Shown here one piece after another: positions 7,823 to 17,477 of a DNA stretch of 64,000 nt. The DNA comes from UBA2988 sp965237965 (GTDB taxonomy: Bacteria > Gemmatimonadota > Gemmatimonadetes > Longimicrobiales > Gaopeijiaceae): assembly GCA_965237965.1 (NCBI GenBank), contig CBDEGT010000002.1:1054001-1118000 (forward strand). Direction: 5' to 3'. Under the pieces are notes generated by a model that saw nothing but the letters and a program-made list of their open reading frames with translations, ran no database searches and was not told where the DNA came from. Positions within the stretch are counted from its first letter, which is position 1. Each line of letters begins with the position of its first letter. Both the position numbers and the translations under genes were made by a program.

Positions 7823-8998
7823 ATGACCGAGCAGGACCCCCAGACCCGCGCGATCCGTGTCCAGGCCGAGCGCTCCCCACACAAGGAGCACGCGGTCCCC
7901 GTCTTCCTCACGAGCAGCTTCGTGTTCGATGACGCGGAGGAGATGCGCGCCGCGTTCGCGGACGAGATCGACCGTCCAATCTACAGCCGCTTCACGAACC
8001 CCAACGTCAGCGAGTTCGTGGATCGTCTGTGTGCGCTGGAGGGAGCCGAGGCCGGATACGCCATGGCCTCGGGCATGGCCGCCGTGTTCTCCACCTTTGC
8101 GGCGTTGTGTGATGCGGGAGATCACATTCTCTCGTGCCGCGCGGTGTTCGGTTCGACGCACACGCTGTTCACGAAGATCCTGCCACGCTTCAAGATCACC
8201 CACACGTACGTGGACGTGGACGACCTGGACTCGTGGGAGCGTGGCATCCAGAAGAACACGAAGCTCCTCTACGTCGAAACTCCAACCAATCCGAACGCCG
8301 ACGTTCTCGATCTCGCCTGGCTCGGTGAGTTTGCCCACGCACACAAGCTGATCCTGGTGGTGGACAACTGCTTAGCAACTCCCATCATTTCTCGGCCGAT
8401 CGAGTACGGAGCGCACCTGAGCCTGCACTCCGCGACCAAGTACATCGATGGGCAGGGTCGAGTGTTGGGTGGAATCGTAGTGGGTCAGCGGAAGCTGATC
8501 GATCCCATATACTGGTTCTGCCGGAACACCGGTCCGGCCCTGTCCCCGTTCAACGCCTGGCTGCTCTCGCGCAGCCTGGAAACCCTCGGGATCCGCATGC
8601 AGCGACACTCCGAGATCGCCCTCGAGCTAGCGCGTCGGCTCGAGGGGCGCGCGGACGTGAAGGACGTGATGTACCCGCTGCTTCCGTCTCATCCGCGTTA
8701 CGAGGTCGCGCGGAGGCAGATGAGGTGGGGCGGTGGCATCTTCGCGTTCAAGGTCGACGGCGGGATCGAACGGGGTAAGAGGTTCCTGAACGCGCTCGAA
8801 ATGTGCTCGCTCACGGCGAACCTGGGGGACACGCGGACGATCGCGACGCATCCGGCTTCGACCACGCACGCACGCATGAGCGAGGACGAGCGACTCGCGG
8901 TCGGCATCACGCCTGGGCTGGTGCGCATTTCGGCCGGTCTCGAGGCGGTGGAGGACATCATCGCGGACGTGGAACAGGCTCTCGACCGGTCCGGCTGA
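7823..8998 (+). CDS. metZ: O-succinylhomoserine sulfhydrylase / Cys-Met metabolism PLP enzyme
   Basis: PLP enzyme of the trans-sulfuration family, most like MetZ, which makes homocysteine from O-succinylhomoserine and sulfide for methionine synthesis. The ATG at 7823 gives 391 residues, the usual length. Visible landmarks: 'YSRFTNPNVSEFVDRLCALEGAEAG' region near residue 54, 'ASGMAAVFSTF', 'ETPTNPN', and the PLP Lys206 in 'HSATKYIDGQGRVLGG'; the last glycine-rich run is typical of MetZ. Homologues (MetB, MetC, MetY) share much of this, so substrate choice is inferred. A 15-bp hairpin closes the gene. Confidence 0.9.
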   Translation: MTEQDPQTRAIRVQAERSPHKEHAVPVFLTSSFVFDDAEEMRAAFADEIDRPIYSRFTNPNVSEFVDRLCALEGAEAGYAMASGMAAVFSTFAALCDAGDHILSCRAVFGSTHTLFTKILPRFKITHTYVDVDDLDSWERGIQKNTKLLYVETPTNPNADVLDLAWLGEFAHAHKLILVVDNCLATPIISRPIEYGAHLSLHSATKYIDGQGRVLGGIVVGQRKLIDPIYWFCRNTGPALSPFNAWLLSRSLETLGIRMQRHSEIALELARRLEGRADVKDVMYPLLPSHPRYEVARRQMRWGGGIFAFKVDGGIERGKRFLNALEMCSLTANLGDTRTIATHPASTTHARMSEDERLAVGITPGLVRISAGLEAVEDIIADVEQALDRSG

Positions 8999-9033
8999 GG
9001 AACAACGGGGTTGAGCCGCTTGGCCGCTTGCCG

Positions 9034-9068
9034 GAAGGGCCTCCCGGGAACCACCCGGGAGGCCCTTC
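9034..9068. terminator. Bidirectional hairpin between convergent genes
   Basis: A perfect 15-bp inverted repeat (9034-9048 with 9054-9068) with a 5-nt loop sits in the 72 bp between metZ and the convergent lipocalin-like gene. There is no U-tract on either strand, so it may act as a transcript 3'-end stabiliser as much as a terminator. Confidence 0.6.
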
Positions 9069-9070
9069 GC

Positions 9071-9550
9071 TCACCGCACCCGCATGTACTTCCCCGCCGG
9101 CTGCGTGCCGAGCAGCAGGCCGCTAGGGTTCTCGACCTGGGCCAGGTACAGCGTGTCTGCAATGATCCGGAACGAGAGGCTTGTGTACCAGCTCGAGTCC
9201 ATCTGTGCCGGGTCCTTCGCGACGAGCGGTCGCTGTGTGATGGTCTCGCCGACAACCTGAAACGTTCCCGTCTCGGCGATCACCAGGTCCCACGCGGCCC
9301 TCACCTCTTGGGCCGTCGCCGATTCCCTCAACGGTGGCCGCGGATCTTCCCCGACGATCATCATCCAGCTGTAGTGGCCGCCGGAGAAGATCCTGAGTCC
9401 GGGTTGGGCGGTGTGCCTCGTCTGGTCCAAGCGGATCTGTTCCACTCTTTGCCATGTACCTTCGAGAACGCTCGGTCTCGCGCGGCTCTGAGCGTCGGCG
9501 GAGCCTGCGGAAAACACGGCAAGGATCAGGAAAGCGCGGAGGGTGGGCAT
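9071..9550 (-). CDS. Secreted lipocalin-like protein
   Basis: 159 residues with a clear Sec signal peptide (hydrophobic 'AFLILAVFSAG' then 'ADAQ' as the probable cleavage site). The mature part starts 'LEGTWQRVEQIR' and continues with alternating beta-strand-like segments ('GGHYSWMMIVGED', 'GTFQVVGETITQRPLVAKDP'), the pattern of the lipocalin-like domain found in secreted bacterial proteins. It may bind a small hydrophobic ligand; none can be named. It is monocistronic and converges on metZ. Confidence 0.7.
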   Translation of the reverse strand: MPTLRAFLILAVFSAGSADAQSRARPSVLEGTWQRVEQIRLDQTRHTAQPGLRIFSGGHYSWMMIVGEDPRPPLRESATAQEVRAAWDLVIAETGTFQVVGETITQRPLVAKDPAQMDSSWYTSLSFRIIADTLYLAQVENPSGLLLGTQPAGKYMRVR

Positions 9551-9714
9551 AGCGGCGTCCTCCTCTGGGGTGGGGAAGGCATCTATCTAACCGGCTCCCC
9601 GCTTGCAGGAGCGGGGGAAGGCTCGCCTTGACCAGACTTGGACCGACAACAGCTGTATCCTAGCTCGCAGCCTCAGGGTACGCGAGGACCGAGCGGCACC
9701 CGCTCATCACCTAG

Positions 9715-10916
9715 GAATACTCTGAATAAGTCGGTCCCTGGGACATTAGATTTACGGGGCGGGAGTTCAAGGGCTGAGCGGGACGATCGGGGAGGCGGAC
9801 GATGGAGCAGGTGACGTTCGCGGATGTGGAGTACGAGGGGAAGAAGCGGCGGACGCGGCGGGAGCTGTTTCTGGAGCGGATGGAGGCGCTGATTCCGTGG
9901 GAGCGTCTGGAGGCGCGGATTCGGCCGTTGTATCCGAAGGCGGGGCGGGGGCGGCAGCCGTACCCGTTGGCGGCGATGCTGAGGATTCACTGCGTGCAGC
10001 TGTTCTACAACCTGAGCGACCCGGGGATGGAGGACATGCTGTACGAGATCGAGTCGGTGCGGCGGTTCGCGGGGCTGCGTTTGACGGGTCCGCTGCCGGA
10101 CGAGACGACGATTCTGAACTTTCGGCACCTGCTGGAGCGGCACAGGCTGGGGCGTGGTTTGTTCGAGGAGATCAACGCGCACCTGGCGGAGCGGGGCTAC
10201 CGGGTGCGGGCGGGGACGATCGTGGACGCGAGCATCATCGCGGCGCCGTCATCGACGAAGAACCGGGAGGGGGCGCGGGATCCGGAGATGCATCAGACGA
10301 GGAAGGGCAACGAGTGGCACTTCGGGATGAAGGCGCACATCGGGGTGGACGCGGAGACGGGACTGGTGCATGGCGTGCGGGCGACGCCGGCGAACACGCA
10401 CGATCTTCGGGAGGCGGGGGCGTTGCTTCACGGCGGCGAGGAGGAGGTGTGGGCGGACGCGGGCTACCGGGGGATCGAGAAGTGGGTGGACACGGGAGGC
10501 CGTCCGGTGCAGTGGCATGTGGCGATGAGACCGGGGCGGCGGCGGCTCCTGGAGCAGGGCGGGGCTCGGTGGCTGCGCGAGCGGGACAAGGCCTCGGTGC
10601 GGGCAAAGGTGGAGCACCCGTTCCTGTATGTGAAGCGCCGCTTCGGTTACCGGAAGGTTCGCTACCGCGGGCTGGCCAAGAACATGGAACGGATCGCGCT
10701 GCTCCTAGGCTTCGCGAACCTGCTTGTGGCGGGCCGCTATTCGACGGCGTGAGCGGCCGGCGCGGGAAACATCCGCCCACGCGGGGCGCAACGAGGGGAT
10801 CATCGGCCAGAACATGCCGGTTGGGCGCGTTTTCAGCCCGTCATCGCCCCCAAGACCGCTGAAACCGGCTCCCTCCGTCTCGCACCGCCCCCAGAAGGGC
10901 CTTGCTCAGAGCTTCC
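9715..10916 (+). mobile_element. IS5-family element (IS-A), copy 1
   Basis: 1202 bp, defined by comparison with the nearly identical copy at 62327-63528. Imperfect 16-bp ends share the CTCTGA core. The element is flanked by CTAG on both sides (9711-9714, 10917-10920), a YTAR-type 4-bp target duplication that fits the IS5 group; the second copy has CTAA. Only a few base differences separate the copies, so transposition was recent. Immediately downstream lies a different IS5-type element sharing the CTAG. Confidence 0.93.
9802..10752 (+). CDS. IS5-family transposase (IS-A copy 1)
   Basis: 316-residue DDE transposase that cuts and pastes its own element. Domains in order: an N-terminal region with 'FYNLSDPGMEDMLYE', the first catalytic Asp in 'TIVDASIIAAPSS', the second in 'WADAGYRGIEK', and the Y-x(2)-R-x(3)-E-like C-terminal region 'VEHPFLYVKRRFGYRKVRY'. 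Length and motifs are normal, so this copy is probably active. It differs from the copy at 62414 at one recognised residue (Lys versus Asn just before 'VEHPFLYVK'). Confidence 0.95.
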   Translation: MEQVTFADVEYEGKKRRTRRELFLERMEALIPWERLEARIRPLYPKAGRGRQPYPLAAMLRIHCVQLFYNLSDPGMEDMLYEIESVRRFAGLRLTGPLPDETTILNFRHLLERHRLGRGLFEEINAHLAERGYRVRAGTIVDASIIAAPSSTKNREGARDPEMHQTRKGNEWHFGMKAHIGVDAETGLVHGVRATPANTHDLREAGALLHGGEEEVWADAGYRGIEKWVDTGGRPVQWHVAMRPGRRRLLEQGGARWLRERDKASVRAKVEHPFLYVKRRFGYRKVRYRGLAKNMERIALLLGFANLLVAGRYSTA

Positions 10917-10920
10917 CTAG

Positions 10921-12127
10921 GGAAGCTCTGAACAAGACGGGTGTAGTTTCGTGGTATGAAACGACCGGGGAGCTGTGAGCGGGCCATGGAGCTTCAGATG
11001 ACTTTTGCGGAACTGGAGTACGATTCGAAGAAGCGGCGGACGCGCCGGGAGATCTTCCTGGAGAAGATGGAGGGGCTGATTCCCTGGCAACAGCTGGAGG
11101 ATCGGATCGAGCCGTTCTATGCGAAGGCTGGCCGTGGCCGCCGCCCCTATCCGCTTGGGGTGATGCTGCGGGTTCATTGTGTGCAGCTGTTCTACAACTT
11201 GAGCGATCCGGGCATGGAGGATCTGCTCTACGAGGTGGAGTCGGTGCGCCGCTTTGCGGGTCTGCGCCTGAGCGGTCCTTTGCCGGACGAGACGACGATC
11301 CTGAACTTCCGCCACCTGCTGGAGACGCAGGGCTTGGGGATGGGGTTGTTCGAGGAGATCAATGTGCATCTGGCGTCTCTCGGGCATCGGTTGAAGACGG
11401 GGACGATCGTGGATGCGAGCATCATTGACGCGCCGTCGTCGACGAAGAACCGCAGGGGAGAACGGGATCCGGAGATGCACCAGACGAAGAAGGGAAACCA
11501 GTGGTACTTCGGGATGAAGGCGCATATCGGGGTGGACGCCGAATCGGGTCTGGCGCACAGCTTGGCGACGACGGCCGCCAACGCGGCGGACGTGACGCAG
11601 GCGTGCGTGCTGCTGCATGGTGACGAGACGGAGGCATGGGGCGACGCGGGCTACCAGGGTGTGGACAAGCGCCCGGAGAACAGGGGTTGCGGCGTCGCCT
11701 GGCAGGTGGCGATGAAGCCGGGCAAGCGTCGCCTGCTCGATCGGGACGGCGCCGAGGCGGCGGCCGAGAAGCGCAAGGCATCGGTGCGGGCGAAGGTGGA
11801 GCATCCGTTCTTGTATGTGAAGCGGCGCTTCGGGTACGGTAAGGTGCGCTACCGGGGACTGGCGAAGAACACGCAGCGCATCGCGTTGCTGCTCGGGTTC
11901 TCGAATCTGCTCATCGCTGGCCGCTACGCGACCGGATAACGCGGGGCCCATGCGCCCATGGGCCGCGCGAGGGCGGGAGCCGGACACATCGAAGCGACTT
12001 CCTGACGGTTCGGACCGTTTATCCGGCGCGCCAGCCAACACTTCATCGCTCCGATAGGCCTTCGTAACCGGATCTTCGAACCGCAACCGATCGCGTTCCT
12101 CCCAAAATGGGGTTGTTCAGACCTTCC
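10921..12127 (+). mobile_element. IS5-family element (IS-B)
   Basis: 1207 bp, lying directly after IS-A with only the shared CTAG between them. Its ends (16 bp, differing at two positions) are better matched to each other than those of IS-A, and CTAG follows the right end (12128-12131). The right end abuts the truncated beta-helix surface-protein gene. Likely order: IS-B entered first, then IS-A inserted into its left CTAG. Confidence 0.88.
10986..11939 (+). CDS. IS5-family transposase (IS-B)
   Basis: 317-residue DDE transposase related to, but clearly distinct from, that of IS-A (same blocks, many substitutions). Catalytic blocks are 'TIVDASIIDAPSS', 'WGDAGYQGVDK' and 'VEHPFLYVKRRFGYGKVRY'. 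The start was set at the ATG at 10986, which aligns with the IS-A start; the frame is open to 10956. No inactivating lesion is visible. Confidence 0.93.
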   Translation: MELQMTFAELEYDSKKRRTRREIFLEKMEGLIPWQQLEDRIEPFYAKAGRGRRPYPLGVMLRVHCVQLFYNLSDPGMEDLLYEVESVRRFAGLRLSGPLPDETTILNFRHLLETQGLGMGLFEEINVHLASLGHRLKTGTIVDASIIDAPSSTKNRRGERDPEMHQTKKGNQWYFGMKAHIGVDAESGLAHSLATTAANAADVTQACVLLHGDETEAWGDAGYQGVDKRPENRGCGVAWQVAMKPGKRRLLDRDGAEAAAEKRKASVRAKVEHPFLYVKRRFGYGKVRYRGLAKNTQRIALLLGFSNLLIAGRYATG

Positions 12128-15100
12128 CTAGAGCTCGGGGGCGGGGTGGAGGTGACGGTGCACGTGCAGTTGGTGCACGTGGCCGCGGGCGGTGGGGAGA
12201 GCGTGGAGTGGAGCGGGGCGCTGGGTCCATTCACGGTGACGCCGGGCGTGAGGTCGCAGGCGGTGGAGGTGCCGATGGTTCGGGGCCCGCCGGGGAACCT
12301 GTCCGTGACGGGAATCACGGTCCAGCCGAATCCGCCGCCGGCGATCTTCGTCGACCAGACGCTACAGCTGACGGCTGAGGTGACGACCTCCGATCCGGGT
12401 GTGCAGCCGGTGGTCTTCTGGACATCGCTGGGGCGGGCACGGCGCGCATCCGTGCGGTGGCGGGCTCGGCCGAGGCCGCGGTGAACGTGGTGGTGCGGGA
12501 GCGGCCGCCGCAGGCAGACCTCGCGCTGGAGAAGAGCGTGAGTCGTGCGACGATCCCGGAGGGCGGGACGGTGGTGTTCCGACTTGTGGTACGGAATGCG
12601 GGTCCCGAGGCGGCGACCGGGGTGCGGGTGAGTGATCCGTTGCCGTCGGGGCTGTCGCTGGTGGCGGCGCGTCCGGGTGCGGGGAGCTGGGACGCGGAGA
12701 GCGGTGTGTGGAGCGTGGGGAGCATGGCGCCCGGGGCGGCGGCGACGCTGGAGCTGGAGGTGGTGGCAGAGGAAGGATCGGGGGGCTCGACGCTCACGAA
12801 CGTGGCGCGTGTGCTGGCACTCGAGGTGCAGGAGGATCCGAACCCTGCGAACAACCGTGCCGAGGCGACGGTTCGGGTGACGCGCGAGGTCGACGTCAGT
12901 GTGAGGAAGCGGGTGGACCGGGCTGAGGCGGCCTAGGGCGAGACGGTGACGTTCACGGTGCGGGTGGCGAACGCGGGTCCGGCGGCGGCGACGGGGGTGG
13001 TGGTGAGGGAGTCGCTGCCGGCGGGGCTCACGCTGGTGTCGGCGGACGCGAGCCGGGGCCGCTGGAGCGGTACGGAGCGCAGGTGGAGCCTGGGCGATCT
13101 GGCGGCTGAGGCGGAGGCGACGCTGACGGTGGTGGCGCGGGTCGAGGACGGAACGGTGGGCGAGCGGCTGACGAACGTGGCGCGCTACCTGGGCACGACC
13201 GGGGTGACGGACCGCAACGCCCGTAACGACCGGGGCTCGGCGTCGGTGACGGTGAAGGAGGCGGAGCCGGCGGTCGACCTCGACGTGACCAAGGAAGCGC
13301 TGTCGCCGACCGTGACCGCGGGCGGGGTAGCCACGTTCCTGATCACGGTGACGAACCAGGGGTCGGCGAACGCGACGGGCGTGGAGGTCGAGGACGCGAT
13401 CCCGTCTGGACTGAGCTTCTACGAGGACGTCCCGAGCCAGGGCAGCTACGACTCGAGGGCGGGGGTCTGGCAAGTCGGAACGCTGGGTCCGGGCGCTTCG
13501 GCGACGCTGGAGCTGATGACGTTCGTCGACAGCGGTACCGAAGGGCTGACGATCACGAACCGCGCGGCGGTCCGGGCGGTGGATCAGCCGGATGCCGACG
13601 CGTCGAACGACGCCGGGAGCGCGTCGGTCACGGTGGATGGGCAGGTGCAGCCCATCAGCTATACGACGGCAGGCAACACACAGCTCGCGGCGGGAGGGTT
13701 CCCGGCGCCGGGCACCCCGACCGTTGTAGACGCGGCGAACATCTTCGACCCCACGCCTCCGCTCACGGCGGTCAACGCGGGGACGTTCTTCTCGGAGAAC
13801 GGCGGGACCGTCACGCTCAACGCCGACGGGAGCTTCCTCTATACGCCCCCGGTGGGCTTCACGGGCGCGAACGACGATTTCATCGTGGATGCCGGCGCGG
13901 GTGGGCTTGCCACGGTCACGATCCAGGTCGTGAACGAGATCGTGTGGTACGTCGACAACAGAGACCTCAGCGACACCGGGGGCACCGGGCTGTCGGACGA
14001 TCCGTTCGCCACGCTGGACGGTGCCGAGGCGTCGTCGGGTCTGGGCGCCTACATCTTCGTGCACTACGGGGACGGGACCACCAACGGACTCAACGACCGG
14101 ATCAGACTCAAGCGCGGCCAGCACCTCGGCGAGGCTGCGGGGCTGACGGTCCCGGGCGTGCCGGGAACGATCGCGGCACCCAGCGGGCTTAGGCCGCACA
14201 TCACGGAGGGCAACGAAAATTTCGCGACGGTAGAGCTGGAAGAAGACACCAAGGTCGTGGGCTTCGATCTCAGTCACACGTTCGGTCTAAACCCGGTGAT
14301 CTCGGCGGAGGACTTCGACCTCGGCGCGACGGTCATCGACAATGTGAGCCTATTGGCGGGCTCCCCCGCCGGCATCGAGGTGCTCATCGCCACCGGCTCG
14401 ATCGACCTCACCAACATCGACATCGACGTCATCGGGGAGGGCTTCCGGGTGGCGGGTGGCGACCCGGACGTGACGTACGACGGCAGCATCACGTCCCGGG
14501 ACCTTTCGGCCATCAGCGTCTCCAACACCACTGGCGGGGCGATCGACTTCCTCACCGGTCCCTTCACGGCGACGGCGGCCAGCAGCGCGATTTTCGCGAG
14601 TCAGGTCTCAGGCTCGCTCAGCATCGACAACGTTTCGCTTCCCGGGGGGCCCGGGGGCGTCCAGATCCTGGACAGCGACGGGACCTTCACGTTCACGAAC
14701 CTCGACATCGACAACGTGACCGCCGTCGCGTTCGATGTCGATGGCGGTGCGCCCAGCGTCTCTGTAAACGTGTCACCCACGACAATCACGAACTCCCAGG
14801 ATCAGGTCGTCCGGATTCGTAATACGACGGGTGGCATCGTCGACTTCACGGGTGGGCCGATCTCCGACACGGGCGGTGGTGGAATCGATGTCTTCAACAA
14901 CGCTGGCACCATCTCCTTCCAGAACTCCGTCACAATCACGAACCCCGATTCGGCTTACGCTTCTGCGGGCGTGAATCTGAACAGTGTCAGCGGTGCCGTT
15001 TCGTTCACCGACTTGAACGTAACCACCTCGTTTCTCGACGGATTCGTGGCGACGAATGGGAATGGCCTCTTGACCGTTACGTCAGGTACCGTCGACGTCA

Positions 15101-16505
15101 CAAACGGAGAGGCCATCGTAATCGACACCCATCCGCTGGCGGTGTCCTTCGACGCCATCTCGTCGACGAACACTTTCGGCCATGGGATCGACAGCAGCGG
15201 CTCGAGCGGGACGTTCACCGGAGCGGCGGGCTCGGTCACCAACACCACCGGCGGCGGGGTGCGCTTCAACGCGAACTCCGGGCTCGACTTCACCTACGGT
15301 GGGTCGATCGACAACACGACTGGATACAGCATCGAGGCGACGAACAACGGGAGCTCGTCGTCGTTCACGTTCGACGGAACCGTCACCGATGTCGGCGACG
15401 GGATCTCCTTGACCAACAACGCCAGTTCGAGCTTCACGTTCAACGGCAACATCGACTCTCAGACGTACGACACGCGGGGCCTGTCGGCGACGGCCTCCAA
15501 CGTCAACGTCCTCGGGGCGACCAATACCTTCTCGTCCGCCAACTCGTACGGCATTTGGCTCGACAACCTAGAGGGCACCAACGCCATCAGTAACGCGACG
15601 GTCATCGGCGGGATCAGCGATAACTTGCATGTGGCTCAATCGCAGGGGAGCGCGGTACTGGACATTTCCAACAGCAGCTTCGACAACAACCCGTCCGGCA
15701 ACGGGCTCGACATCACGACGTTCGGCACGGGAGACCTCACCGTCACGATCCAGTCCAGCACGATGAGTGGGAACTCCAGCCGCGGGCTCGACGCGTCCGG
15801 TAACAACACGTCGACGCTCGACGTGACCTTAAGCGCTCTGAACGCTCTCAACAACAACGACGTCGGGGTCTACATCAACAAGCGCGGCGACGCAGCAGTA
15901 ACGTTCGACGTCGACAACAACTCCATCATCGGTTCTTCCAGTACCGGCGTGGTCGCCGAGTTTTTCGACACGGCGGTCGGCGGACTCGAGGGCTACATCC
16001 GCAATAACACCATCGATGGGGGCGCGGACGGAATCCTCACCCGCGGCAACGGCGACGCGGTCGGCACCATCGAGGTCACAGGGAACACGCTGACCAACCA
16101 GTCCAGCAACGGGCTGGACGGTCGCACCGGTTTGACCCCCGGCGACCTCGCCGATCTCTCCCTCACCGCACGCTCCAACTCGATCGAGGTCGAGTACTAC
16201 GGTATGGGGATCTTCGTGGAGGCGCGGGAGGACGGAACCGTGTGCACCAACATCGGCGGGCCGACGGTGCCGGATCAGAACGTCTTCACAGGTGTCGGGT
16301 TTGGCAGCGCGATCTACATCGGCCAGTACGACAACGGGACCTTCCGGACCGAGCGGTTGGGGGGGGGACGCACTTCCTTCCAGCTCCGGTACAGGTGCAG
16401 TATCTCGCGGACAATTCCGTCGTGGCCGGGCTGTTCGTCGACGTCCTGATCGGAACCAACGGCATCGAGGGGGTCGCCGATGGATTCTGCAGGCAAGTGC
16501 CCTAG
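12128..16505 (+). pseudogene. Giant DUF11/beta-helix surface protein, 5'-truncated and multiply broken
   Basis: Paralogue of the intact gene at 17478-25694. It begins, right after IS-B, at a point equal to ~95 codons into the intact gene, so signal peptide and start are lost. A deletion of about 49 bp near 12431 (compared with 18058-18120) shifts the frame, a TAG at 12934 replaces a Glu codon, and a run of nine G at 16359-16367 shifts the frame again before the last ~45 codons, which continue in another frame to 16505. Remaining parts: Ig-like domain, three DUF11 repeats (12490-13640) and one right-handed beta-helix module (13650-16500) related to the second module of the intact protein. Confidence 0.9.
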
Positions 16506-16526
16506 CAACGAGCCGCTGACTCGCGG

Positions 16527-17288
16527 GTGAAGCGCGCGGTGGCGGGCGTCGTCGCTCCGGTGCTCGTCCTCACCACCCTCGGACCGTCGAGCCTCGTGGT
16601 CGGCACGGTCTCACGGACCGTCGAGGTAGAGGTTCTCCCGATCACCGGCCCGGTGGTGCTCCTCGACGTGCATCTCGACCGGCCCGCGCAGGTGCGCGTC
16701 GAATACGGAGCCTCCGAAGGCCCCTGGCTCTCGACCGCCTCAGCGGCAGCTACGGTCGGGCACAGCATCCCGCTCACGCGGCTTCTGCCGGACACGGACT
16801 ACGAGTTCCGTGTGTTTGCCGCGGGGGACAGCGCAGCGGGGCGCTTCAGGTCTGTGGCGCTGCCTGCGGATCTCCGGAGCGTCGCGATCACAGCCACCGG
16901 CCGCTCCGCGGCCCCCCTGACGCTCCTCGAGCTCAGTAACCCGACGGGGTTCAGCGGGCCCGTGGTCGTCGACCGCGACGGGAACGTCGTGTGGTATTTC
17001 CGGACCGAGGGAGACATCCACGGCGTCGTGCAGCGCGCCGGGGGCGGCTTCATCTTCCTGGACGACGGTCGCGGTCTCCTGGAGGTCTCCCCCGCGGGCG
17101 AGGTCCTCGCGCGGCTCGACGACTCTCCCGAGCGAAGGATTCATCACGCCGTGGAGGAGACCCGCGAGGGCATTATCCTTTTTCTCGCGCGAGAGTGGAA
17201 AGTGCTCGACGGTGATTCGATTCACGGCGAGACGATCTGGAGCTGGGACCCGGCCACCGGGCGGAGCGAGAGTCTGAGGTGGATCTGA
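16527..17288 (+). CDS. Arylsulfotransferase-family protein, C-terminally truncated
   Basis: 253 residues from a GTG start with a signal-like N-terminus ('AVAGVVAPVLVLTTLG'). An Ig/fibronectin-like domain ('TVEVEVLPITGPVVLLDVHL' to 'FRVFAAGDSAAGRF') is followed by the start of the beta-propeller seen in ASST-type proteins: 'GPVVVDRDGNVVWYFRTEGDIHG', 'GGGFIFLDDGRGLLEVSPAG' and 'ETIWSWDP'. Such enzymes are usually well over 400 residues, and this frame stops after about three blades, so it is probably a non-functional remnant left between two copies of the beta-helix gene. Confidence 0.6.
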   Translation: MKRAVAGVVAPVLVLTTLGPSSLVVGTVSRTVEVEVLPITGPVVLLDVHLDRPAQVRVEYGASEGPWLSTASAAATVGHSIPLTRLLPDTDYEFRVFAAGDSAAGRFRSVALPADLRSVAITATGRSAAPLTLLELSNPTGFSGPVVVDRDGNVVWYFRTEGDIHGVVQRAGGGFIFLDDGRGLLEVSPAGEVLARLDDSPERRIHHAVEETREGIILFLAREWKVLDGDSIHGETIWSWDPATGRSESLRWI

Positions 17289-17477
17289 ATCGAAAATCCG
17301 CAGGCATGGTTCCCCCGAGTCATGGTTCCCCCGGCCCTCCGACGACGCTCGTAAGACACGACGGCCGGCGCTGCCGGCTGTCGAACCGGTGCCCCCGCTC
17401 CCCCCCTTTGCTTGACCGGGGCTGATTCGGGGGGAAGGTTGGAAATCCCCCTCCATTCACCCCTTCCCCTCCTTCGC

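Noticed and set aside
12043..14277. 744-codon open frame on the minus strand across the surface pseudogene
   Set aside because: It is the antisense shadow of the DUF11/beta-helix coding sequence in GC-rich DNA; composition is Arg/His/Pro-rich and no domain is visible.
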